A stretch of DNA of 64,000 nt, from contig NC_036456.1 of NCBI RefSeq assembly GCF_002775205.1, forward strand, positions 5,037,463 to 5,101,462, given 5' to 3'. The notes beneath the pieces are model-generated. The model searched no databases and was not told the origin of the DNA. It worked only from the letters and a program-made list of their open reading frames with translations. The DNA comes from Xiphophorus maculatus (taxonomy: Eukaryota; Chordata; Actinopteri; Cyprinodontiformes; Poeciliidae). Of the stretch, positions 49,907-59,400 are shown piece after piece (position 1 is the first letter of the stretch; every line of letters begins with the position of its first letter). The position numbers were made by a program, and so were the translations under genes.

Positions 49907-50710
49907 GCCGATCCCAGAGTCGCGAGTTCGATCCTACCAGTCGCCATACTATGTTTTAGTGAAAAGATTTCCCACAATTAATGTTTAAGTGTTATGAAGT
50001 AACGGCTGTTTTTTTGTATCTTGAAAACATTTTAAATGCTTTTTTGTACAGATAGTGTAGTACTGTAAACTAAAACCCAACACTTGTCATAAAAGGCTTT
50101 CTTTTTAAAACTTTGAATTGCTTAATTAATTTTGCTTTTTTATTCTGATATATTCAAATTAATGTGTTAAATTATACTGTATACTATATACTTGATGTAT
50201 ATTTTAATGTCCTTAATCATACCCAGTGCTTATTTTCATTTTTCACAGCAAAACAGTGACTGAAACTAAAATTGCAAGTGTCTTTCCTAAAGTACTTTGA
50301 GTGAAGTGAATGATATCTTTTTTCTAGTGTATGCTTAAATTACCAATAATTCAGAATTTGAAGCAGCTAATATTTACTCACAAAAGACCATAGACCTTAT
50401 CGGTTTAAAAGAACCAAATATTTATTCAACAATTAAGACAGTGAATTAAACATTTTTAGTTAGTCCCAAAACATTGTAGCATTTGGATGCAACACATTTC
50501 CATTGAAGTCTCCCATTTCTTTTTCTTAACCAAGAAATTTGTGGTTTGCTGAAGGACTTAAATCCTTTTACTGTATGGTTTGTTGAATTACTTTGTGTAC
50601 ACAATGACAATAAGAATAAATATCTGTATCATTAACCCAAAACAAAATAAACACACTATGAACTAAATAAAACTTATATACAGTGAAGTTATTTAAAATA
50701 AAGAAAATGT

Positions 50711-52390
50711 TTATTTTTTCTTTTTAATTTGTTCCAGCCACTGCTCTTTAGTGAGACTTTCATTAGAGGGACAGTAAATTTGCCCTCTATATTGGCTGTG
50801 TCCTGTTTCAGCTATTCTAAACTGCCCGCATTTTTTGCATGTGTTGTGCAAAACTTTGCGAGTCAATTTTCGAGGTTCTCTACCAGGTTGAGCAGGGGCT
50901 GCACCTGGAGACTGTGCCTGCTCCTCTTTTCTTTGGACTACGATGGATATTGCACAGTCGGACAAAGATGGTCTCCACCAAGCGGCAGCAGTCTGGCCAT
51001 TGGGCAGATGGGGCTGGAGTGGTTAGAGCATGCCTCTTTACACTCTCAACCCCAGGAGTAAATTCTTGCCTCTTCTTGGGGGACCGAAACCTCCCAGTGT
51101 TCAATCTTTCTTGATGTCTTGCAGCAAATACCGTTCTCTGTTTATCAAACTCCAGCAGGTTCTGCCACAGAGCAACAATGCAGCTCACCTAAACAGGAAA
51201 ATAAAACAATTTTACATTAGGACAACAATATGCAAGTGAGGTGAAAGGCGTGTGCATGTCTGCAGCAAGCAACAATGCATGTTACTGACCTCCTGGTTGG
51301 TCAGCACCAGTGAGGTTTTGCTCCTTAGATCCACCAGATACTCAGCCAAGCTGTCAACTTTGTCCAGGCCTGGTACACCGGCTTCATCTAAACCCTGAGA
51401 AAACATAAATAATGTTGAAGTTATTTGAAGTTTTATTAAATTTTTCTTCAATTCTACAGCTTACTATGAATGCCCACCTCTGACATAGGCTCAGCAATGC
51501 CAGGCTGGGTGGAGGCAGCAGACAGGGTGGAGGGAGCTGGCTGGGTGGAGGGAGCTGGCTGGGTGGAGGGAGCAGACAGAGTGGAGGCAGCAGACAGGGT
51601 GGAGGCAGCAGGCTGGGTGGAGGCAGCTGACTGCCTAACGAGAAATAACGAGAAATGTACAATCATGTGAAGTATATACTTTATAAATCACTACATCAAA
51701 ATAAGCACAAGAAAATGTTTTGTTCAAAAACTATTATAGTTTGTTGCCAAGACAGAATCAATAATATAAAGTATTGAGCAAACAAACAAGAACATTTACC
51801 CTTGACAAAGATGGAGGGGACCTCAGGAAACAGCGGGTGGCTGTTGCTGTATCTCCAGAATTAGATTGTGAACCCACAGACTGTGGGGTCAAAGAAGGAG
51901 GTGCAGAAGGAGGCTGCAGTGCAGGCTACCAAAACAAAGATATTTTAAGTATAAAAGTCACCATTCACCAGAATTGCAAGAGACAAGACATAGCTTCAAA
52001 TTTGACTAAGAAGTGATTGTTATTAGATATTATTTTAAACCAGCTTACTTTAACAGTGTGAAAGCCACAGTCACAAGTGACAGACGCTCCAAAAAGGGTG
52101 GTCTGTCCCCGAACTTGCATGGGGCATTTTTCTATCTGAAACAGTGTAACATAATCTTATTAATGACAGCTACTCAAGTCTGTCCTTTTTTATAAACATA
52201 TCTACACACACAAGTGAATGAAACAGTGACTTCACTTTACCTTCTGATAGATATCATGCCATTTCTTCTGCCTTGGGGCTGGTCTATTCCCTGCATTGGA
52301 AGGCCAAACCCCAGTGCTGGCAAATGCCTTAAGCCTTGCCATCCACTCCCCATCCCCCATACCTTTGTGGCTCTTTGGCTTGGTGCTCAT
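50711..52390 (-). pseudogene. Remnant transposase coding region of copy 1
   Basis: Minus-strand exons equal to the first three of the long copy (from 52390, protein start MSTKPKSHKG) and to its last parts (51188 down to 50711) survive. Exons for the Cys-rich domain and the catalytic core are deleted. The remaining repeat exon has about 7 units against about 40 in the long copy. Near the end the frame runs into a stop (VSRCSPCSTW), so the C-terminal zinc motif is out of frame. No active enzyme is expected. Confidence 0.82.
51505..51640 (-). repeat. 18-bp coding minisatellite, short allele in copy 1
   Basis: About 7 units of the form GGCTGGGTGGAGGCAGCA, coding on the minus strand for six-residue repeats such as STQPAA and STLSAP. 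Confidence 0.9.
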
Positions 52391-52550
52391 CTGAAGATAA
52401 CATTGGGAATTAGCAGAATCAAATTCCATAAACTAATGATGCACTTTGTGCACAACTAACAATGGGTATGACATAAAAGCATTTAAAAGTAAAATCAAAG
52501 CCATAGTTTTCTGTGCTAATTATGATGAGGTAAAAAAAAAAAACTATAAC

Positions 52551-52580
52551 CCTCGATCGATCGATCGATCGATCGAGGTT
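52551..52580. repeat. CGAT palindrome in copy 1
   Basis: A run of CGAT units forming a long perfect palindrome, next to an A-rich tract. The same structure is at 62926-62957 in the long copy. Confidence 0.9.
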
Positions 52581-52985
52581 GGTCTATATATAGGTTGATA
52601 TCTATGTATGCATTTACATTTTAACTTAAAATGTTACTACTATATTATAAAATAAAATGTGTCCTTACTCTTGCACTCAGAACATGACATCATTATGTCG
52701 CCCTTTTATTTAACCCACAATATATTATTTTAGCTGATGTACAATTATAAATACGAAATCTGTTTGAACGACAACAGACAATAAACAATATTAATGGGTA
52801 CTCACAGCAAGATCGTTTAGGTCGAGAGATCAATGATGTGATGACGAATCCTTCTTCAACGAAGCTAGGCTACTGACATCTGACTTTCAGAATCTTCCAA
52901 CGGTTTTTATTTTTAAAAATAAAATTCGAAATTTGTTTTGTTTGTGGTGGTGGGGGGCGTGAGGGCGTCTGAGAGAGGGAGGGGT

Positions 52986-53205
52986 CACGGTGATTGGCCG
53001 ATTTCCATTGTGAGCGCGGACATTGATAGGTTCGCATGTCGCCACGGTGATTGGCCGATTTCCATTGTGAGCGCGGACATTGATAGGTTCTCATGTCGCC
53101 ACGGTGATTGGCCGATTTCCATTGTGAGCGCGGACATTGATAGGTTCGCATGTCGCCACGGTGATTGGCCGATTTCCATTGTGAGCGCGGACATTGATAG
53201 GCTCG
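52986..53205 (-). promoter_or_regulatory. Four 57-bp tandem repeats with CCAAT boxes (copy 1)
   Basis: Four nearly identical units, each carrying GGCCAATCACCG on the minus strand, just upstream of the first (non-coding) exon of the element. This arrangement looks like a repeated NF-Y-type promoter or enhancer. One unit differs (TTCTCATG in place of TTCGCATG), and the variant is in a different unit in copy 2. Confidence 0.75.
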
Positions 53206-53307
53206 GTCCATTATGAGGCGGTACGACATTGGCTAAACTGTTCAATGTGAGAATGGAGAGGGGCAAGCGCCATTGGAGGAGAAACACCGACTAACGTGAG
53301 CGAAGTA

Positions 53308-53320
53308 GCGCCACAGAGAC
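53308..53320 (-). pseudogene. tRNA-Asn 5' fragment (13 nt) right of copy 1
   Basis: GTCTCTGTGGCGC on the minus strand: nucleotides 1-13 of tRNA-Asn. Its last six are the target duplication GCGCCA (+ strand, 53308-53313). Confidence 0.92.
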
Positions 53321-53683
53321 ACTGAAATGCTACAGGTAGCCGTGACATAGATTCATCACATGTGCAACATTCTAGCCTCGCTTCTGAAATCCGTTGCAAT
53401 AATCATGGCAAAAGACAGAGTTGAGCGGTAAGATGATGGGGAATTGCTTCAAACTCAAAAACGGCTTTGCGACTCTCACCAAATATGTTAGATTTCTAAT
53501 CAGTCTTTACAATTCAAAGGTCGAGCAATCCATACGTTGCATTTGGTCAACTTCCTTTTTATGTGGTAATCACGTACTGTAGTGCGTATTTTAAAAGCAG
53601 CGGACAAGAATGGCAGATGAAATTCAACAGTCATTGAAAGTGAGCCAGACAACATCCTTTGTCCTATCTAGAATATTGACAGT

Positions 53684-53757
53684 CGTCCCTGGGTGGGCTC
53701 GAACCACCATCCTTTCGGTTAACAGCCGAACACGCTAACCAATTGCGCCACAGAGAC
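53684..53757 (-). tRNA. tRNA-Asn(GTT)
   Basis: A 74-nt cloverleaf with acceptor stem GTCTCTG/CAGGGAC (one G-U), anticodon loop CTGTTAA, T arm GGTGG-TTCGAGC-CCACC and discriminator G. Variant copy: the variable loop is AGGAT and the D stem has C to T at position 25, leaving a G-U pair. CCA is not encoded, as in eukaryotes. Confidence 0.93.
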
Positions 53758-54128
53758 AGAGACACTGAAATACTACAGGTAGCCGTGACATAGATTCATC
53801 ACATGTGCAACATTCTAGCCTCGCTTCTGAAATCCATTGCATTAACCATGGCAAAAGACAGAATTGAGCGGTAAGTTGATGTGGAAATGCGTCAACCACT
53901 TGCTTGCGCCTCTCGCCAAACCTTATAGATTTCTATACTGTCCATACCATAGTTCAAAGTCAAACGGTCGAGCAATCCAAACGTTGCATTTGGTCAACTT
54001 CCTTTTTGTGGTAATCACGTACTGTAGTGAGTATTTCAAAAGCAGCGGACAAGAATGGCAGATGAAATTCAACAATCATTGATAATGAGCCAGACAACAT
54101 CCTTTGTCCTATCTAGAATATTGACAGT

Positions 54129-54145
54129 CGTCCCTGGGTGGGCTC

Positions 54146-54185
<40 letters not shown>

Positions 54186-54202
54186 AATTGCGCCACAGAG
54201 AC
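54129..54202 (-). tRNA. tRNA-Asn(GTT)
   Basis: Consensus copy of the array: complete acceptor, D, anticodon and T stems, with A box TGGCGCAATTGG and B box GGTTCGAGCCC. Confidence 0.96.
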
Positions 54203-54565
54203 ACTGAAATGCTACAGGTAGTCGTGACATAGATTCATCACATGTGCAACATTCTAGCCTCGCTTCTGAAATCCGTTGCAATAATCATGGCAAAAGACAG
54301 AGTTGAGCGGTAAGATGATGGGGAATTGCTTCAAACTCAAAAACGGCTTTGCGACTCTCACCAAATATGTTAGATTTCTAATCAGTCTTTACAATTCAAA
54401 GGTCGAGCAATCCATACGTTGCATTTGGTCAACTTCCTTTTTATGTGGTAATCACGTACTGTAGTGCGTATTTTAAAAGCAGCGGACAAGAATGGCAGAT
54501 GAAATTCAACAGTCATTGAAAGTGAGCCAGACAACATCCTTTGTCCTATCTAGAATATTGACAGT

Positions 54566-54582
54566 CGTCCCTGGGTGGGCTC

Positions 54583-54622
<40 letters not shown>

Positions 54623-54639
54623 AATTGCGCCACAGAGAC
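54566..54639 (-). tRNA. tRNA-Asn(GTT)
   Basis: Identical in the tRNA part to the copy at 54129. Confidence 0.96.
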
Positions 54640-55000
54640 ACTGAAATGCTACAGGTAGTCGTGACATAGATTCATCACATGTGCAACATTCTAGCCTCGC
54701 TTCTGAAATCCGTTGCAATAATCATGGCAAAAGACAGAGTTGAGCGGTAAGTATGATGGGGAATTGCTTCAAACTCAAAACGGCTTTGCGACTCTCACCA
54801 AATATGTTAGATTTCTAATCAGTCTTTACAATTCAAAGGTCGAGCAATCCATACGTTGCATTGGTCAACTTCCTTTTATGTGGTAATCACGTACTGTAGT
54901 GCGTATTTTAAAAGCAGCGGACAAGAATGGCAGATGAAATTCAACAGTCATTGAAAATGAGCCAGACAACATCCTTTGTCCTATCTAGAATATTGACAGT

Positions 55001-55074
55001 CGTCCCTGGGTGGGCTCGAACCACCATCCTTTCGGTTAACAGCCGAACGCGCTAACCAATTGCGCCACAGAGAC
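55001..55074 (-). tRNA. tRNA-Asn(GTT)
   Basis: Complete cloverleaf. It carries the variable-loop change AGGAT like the copy at 53684, with a normal D stem. Confidence 0.95.
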
Positions 55075-55444
55075 AGAGACACTGAAATACTACAGGTAGC
55101 CGTGACATAGATTCATCACATGTGCAACATTCTAGCCTCGCTTCTGAAATCCATTGCATTAACCATGGCAAAAGACAGAATTGAGCGGTAAGTTGATGTG
55201 GAATTGCGTCAACCACTGCTTGCGCCTCTCGCCAAACCTTATAGATTTCTATACTGTCCATACCTTAGTTCAAAGTCAAACGGTCGAGCAATCCAAACGT
55301 TGCATTTGGTCAACTTCCTTTTTGTGGTAATCACGTACTGTAGTGAGTATTTCAAAAGCAGCGGACAAGAATGGCAGATGAAATTCAACAATCATTGATA
55401 ATGAGCCAGACAACATCCTTTGTCCTATCTAGAATATTGACAGT

Positions 55445-55461
55445 CGTCCCTGGGTGGGCTC

Positions 55462-55501
<40 letters not shown>

Positions 55502-55511
55502 AATTGCGCCA
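55445..55511 (-). pseudogene. tRNA-Asn(GTT), 3' 67 nt, cut by transposon copy 2
   Basis: Nucleotides 8-74 of tRNA-Asn; the break is at exactly the same position as in the tRNA at 49753. A and B boxes are intact, and the acceptor stem 5' strand is lost to the element. Confidence 0.94.
55506..55511. repeat. Target-site duplication, left, copy 2
   Basis: GCGCCA, repeated at 63685-63690. Confidence 0.9.
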
Positions 55512-55533
55512 AAGTTGGGGAACAATAGTCTAC

Positions 55534-55592
55534 TTGGGGGGGGGAAGAAAGGAAGAAAGGGGGAAGAAAGGGAGGGGAGAAGAAAGGGGAAG
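55534..55592. repeat. Polypurine tract near the 3' end of copy 2
   Basis: G/A-only stretch of about 60 bases on +, matching 49842-49906, followed by a B-box-like GAGTTCGATCC at about 55617-55627. Confidence 0.85.
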
Positions 55593-56399
55593 AGTGAGGC
55601 CGATCCCAGAGTCGCGAGTTCGATCCTACCAGTCGCCATACTATGTTTTAGTGAAAAGATTTCCCACAATTAATGTTTAAGTGTTATGAAGTAACGGCTG
55701 TTTTTTTGTATCTTGAAAACATTTTAAATGCTTTTTGTACAGATAGTGTAGTACTGTAAACTAAAACCCAACACTTGTCATAAAAGGCTTTCTTTTTAAA
55801 ACTTTGAATTGCTTAATTAATTTTGCTTTTTTATTCTGATATATTCAAATTAATGTGTTAAATTATACTGTATACTATATACTTGATGTATATTTTAATG
55901 TCCTTAATCATACTCAGTGCTTATTTTCATTTTTCACAGCAAAACAGTGACTGAAACTAAAATTGCAAGTGTCTTCCTAAAGTACTTTGAGTGAAGTGAA
56001 TGATATCTTTTTTCTAGTGTATGCTTAAATTACCAATAATTCAGAATTTGAAGCAGCTAATATTTACTCACAAAAGACCATAGACCTTATCGGTTTAAAA
56101 GAACCAAATATTTATTCAACAATTAAGACAGTGAATTAAACATTTTTAGTTAGTCCCAAAACATTGTAGCATTTGGATGCAACACATTTCCATTGAAGTC
56201 TCCCATTTCTTTTTCTTAACCAAGAAATTTGTGGTTTGCTGAAGGACTTAAATCCTTTTACTGTATGGTTTGTTGAATTACTTTGTGTACACAATGACAA
56301 TAAGAATAAATATCTGTATCATTAACCCAAAACAAAATAAACACACTATGAACTAAATAAAACTTATATACAGTGAAGTTATTTAAAATAAAGAAAATG

Positions 56400-56405
56400 T
56401 TTATT
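56400..56405 (-). terminator. Polyadenylation signal overlapping the transposase stop codon
   Basis: AATAAA on the minus strand is formed by the last lysine codon, the TAA stop and the next base. The same is seen in copy 1. Confidence 0.5.
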
Positions 56406-59400
56406 TTTTCTTTTTAATTTGTTCCAGCCACTGCTCTTTAGTGAGACTTTCATTAGAGGGACAGTAAATTTGCCCTCTATATTGGCTGTGTCCTGTTTCA
56501 GCTATTCTAAACTGCCCGCATTTTTTGCATGTGTTGTGCAAAACTTTGCGAGTCAATTTTCGAGGTTCTCTACCAGGTTGAGCAGGGGCTGCTCTGGGAG
56601 CCAGAGCAGGGGCCAGAGCAGGGGCCACAGGATAAGCATGTGGAGGAGGGGTGGAGAGGTTCCACAAACTCTGTTGCTGTTGGGTAGTGAGGATAACAGA
56701 TCCCTGTGGTGCCATTGGAGTAATTGCCACTAGCTGAGGCCTTTTGGGTGGGGCAGGGAGAAGCTGCCGCTGTCCTGATGGATTTGTCCCATCAGTGAAT
56801 TGTAGCTTTCTTTTAATTTTGACTGCCCCACAGTGTTGGATGGTAGCCTATATGTATGCAGTGGCCCTGAATGTGGTACGCCGTAATGCGGGCGTATATT
56901 TGCAGGCAGAAGCGGGTCAGCAGCTACAGAAAACTGGCTGGGAAGGTTTAGCCCTTGAAGTACCACAGCGGTCTCTTGCCTTTTGACCCTTCTGTTATGC
57001 CACTGAACCAGGGTGGTGTAGCTAACATCCACTAGCTGCAAATGTGTCTGCCCCATCACAGCTCCATTCGCCAGAACGAGCTGCCTGATCTTTCTATAGT
57101 CTTGTAGGATCAAATCCCACCTGGAGACTGTGCCTGATCCTCTTTTCTTTGGACTACGATGGATATTGCACAGTCGGACAAAGATGGTCTCCACCAAGCG
57201 GCAGCAGTCTGGCCATTGGGCAGATGGGGCTGGAGTGGTTAGAGCATGCCTCTTTACACTCTCAACCCCAGGAGTAAATTCTTGCCTCTTCTTGGGGGAC
57301 CGAAACCTCCCAGTGTTCAATCTTTCTTGATGTCTTGCAGCAAATACCGTTCTCTGTTTATCAAACTCCAGCAGGTTCTGCCACAGAGCAACAATGCAGC
57401 TCACCTAAACAGGAAAATAAAACAATTTTACATTAGGACAACAATATGCAAGTGAGGTGAAAGGCGTGTGCATGTCTGCAGCAAGCAACAATGCATGTTA
57501 CTGACCTCCTGGTTGGTCAGCACCAGTGAGGTTTTGCTCCTTAGCTCCACCAGATACTCAGCCAAGCTGTCAACTTTGTCCAGGCCTGGTACACCGGCCT
57601 CATCTAAACCCTGAGAAAACATAAATAATGTTGAAGTTATTTGAAGTTTTATTAAATTTTTCTTCAATTCTACAGCTTACTATGAATGCCCACCTCTGAC
57701 ATAGGCTCAGCAATGCCAGGCTGGGTGGAGGCAGCAGACAGGGTGGAGGGAGCTGGCTGGGTGGAGGGAGCTGGCTGGGTGGAGGGAGCAGACAGAGTGG
57801 AGGCAGCAGACAGGGTGGAGGGAGCAGACAGGGTGGAGGCAGCACGCTGGGTGGAGGGAGCTGGCTGGGTGGAGGGAGCAGACAGGGTGGAGGCAGCACG
57901 CTGGGTGGAGGGAGCACGCTGGGTGGAGGGAGCAGGCTGGGTGGAGGGAGCAGACAGGGTGGAGGCAGCACGCTGGGTGGAGGCAGCAGGCTGGGTGGAG
58001 GCAGCAGGCTGGGTGGAGGCAGCACGCTGGGTGGAGGCAGCAGGCTGGGTGGAGGCAGCACGCTGGGTGGAGGCAGCTGACTGAGTGGAGGCAGCACGCT
58101 GGGTGGAGGGAGCAGGCTGGGTGGAGGGAGCAGGCTGGGTGGAGGGAGCAGGCTGGGTGGAGGGAGCAGACAGGGTGGAGGGAGCAGACAGGGTGGAGGC
58201 AGCACGCTGGGTGGAGGGAGCACGCTGGGTGGAGGGAGCAGGCTGGGTGGAGGGAGCAGACAGGGTGGAGGCAGCACGCTGGGTGGAGGCAGCAGGCTGG
58301 GTGGAGGCAGCAGGCTGGGTGGAGGCAGCAGGCTGGGTGGAGGCAGCTGACTGGGTGGAGGCAGCACGCTGGGTGGAGGCAGCTGGCTGGGTGGAGGCAG
58401 CTGGCTGGGTGGAGGGAGCTGGCTGGGAGGAGGATTCGAGATGTGATGTAGCTGAGAAAAGGGTCTCATCGTCTAGCTCTGATACTAGAAAGTCCAAAGC
58501 TTCTTCGTCCACAAAGCCTTCATCTTCCTCTGCTACATTAGCCTCCACATCTTCCAGCAGAACATCTGTCTCTTCTGAGTCAGGCTGGGGTTTCAGTGGC
58601 TTTCCTGTTTGACTTAGAAGGTAGTCAACGCCCAGTAGCTCACCTATGGAAAATCAAACATATTGATAGTAAAACATTCCAAAACATGTTACATATTATT
58701 GATCTTTTTATACTATAGTTTATCTTAAACTGTTTATCCTTCACATATTTCATTTGTACCTGTGTACTTTGAAGGGGGCATAAATTGTGGGACGTACTCT
58801 CGTCCCAGCACCTTCAAGCTGTTCTGATTTATGGACTGAGTCATGTCTCCAGCATATGTCAGAAGAGACGATGGTTTGTTGGTCACTGCTGCAGAACCCC
58901 GATCCTGATTCCATCTATTCAGGCCTTCCAGGAGGTAGAGCTGGAAATTCAGTAAGTTTGCACTGGTTCCTGTAAAAAAAGGAAAAAAACAACACATCAT
59001 ATTAATGTCTTTGAAACAATACTGGTTGATCCAGTTTTGCAAAAAATATACAGTAAAGTGTTGTAGTCATGTTAGAAAGCGACTTACCTGGAATAAACCT
59101 GTTTAAATGACAATGAAATGACTCCAGGGATGTAGAGCCTCGTGAACAGCGATAACGTGTCAACTTGATTCCGCTCTTGTTGACACTGCCCACCTCAGTG
59201 TACAACTGAATCCCTGCAACATCCTGAATGCATTTCACATGCCGTTTTTGGACACCCCAGATGTGTTTTATCCTGACTTCATCCAGTAAGGGAACCCCCA
59301 TCAAATCTCTCCCTTTTGGACCATTCAGCTCCTCCAGCAGTCGTTCAATAAGGACAGTAGTGATGTCCTCTCCCCGTGTCCTCCTACGACAGAAATTACT

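Larger units (their letters stand above)
49820..53307 (-). mobile_element. Dada-like DNA transposon targeting tRNA-Asn, internally deleted copy 1
   Basis: A 3488-bp element between two GCGCCA duplications within a tRNA-Asn gene. Both ends are nearly identical to the 8173-bp copy at 55512-63684. No clear terminal inverted repeats are seen (left AAATTGGGGAACAATAG; right, complemented, TACTTCGCTCACGTTAG). It lacks the middle: sequence corresponding to about 58350-62020 of the long copy is missing (a junction after GCAGCTGACTG), and a second gap removes about 525 bp near its 3' coding end. It keeps the 57-bp repeat block, the first coding exons and the last ones, so it is probably a non-autonomous derivative mobilised in trans. 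Confidence 0.88.
53321..55444 (-). repeat. Tandem tRNA-Asn array, about 440-bp period
   Basis: Four complete tRNA genes start every 435-445 bp, separated by highly similar spacers (ACTGAAATGCTACAGGTAG, CATAGATTCATCACATG). Two spacer and tRNA variants alternate: units with an extra CAGAGA after the tRNA and CCATCC in the variable loop, and units without. All units point the same way. Confidence 0.95.

Noticed and set aside
49920-49950. Possible extra plus-strand tRNA (B-box-like GAGTTCGATCC)
   Set aside because: No A box, no acceptor stem and no pairing T stem; kept only as a feature of the transposon end.
51470-51670. Short plus-strand Val/Glu/Ala repeat frame
   Set aside because: Shadow of the shorter minisatellite in transposon copy 1.
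57600-58612. Long Pro/Leu-rich (57600-58469, minus) and Val-Glu-Ala-rich (57686-58612, plus) frames
   Set aside because: They are shadow frames of the 18-bp coding minisatellite; only the STQPAA frame joins the flanking exons in phase.
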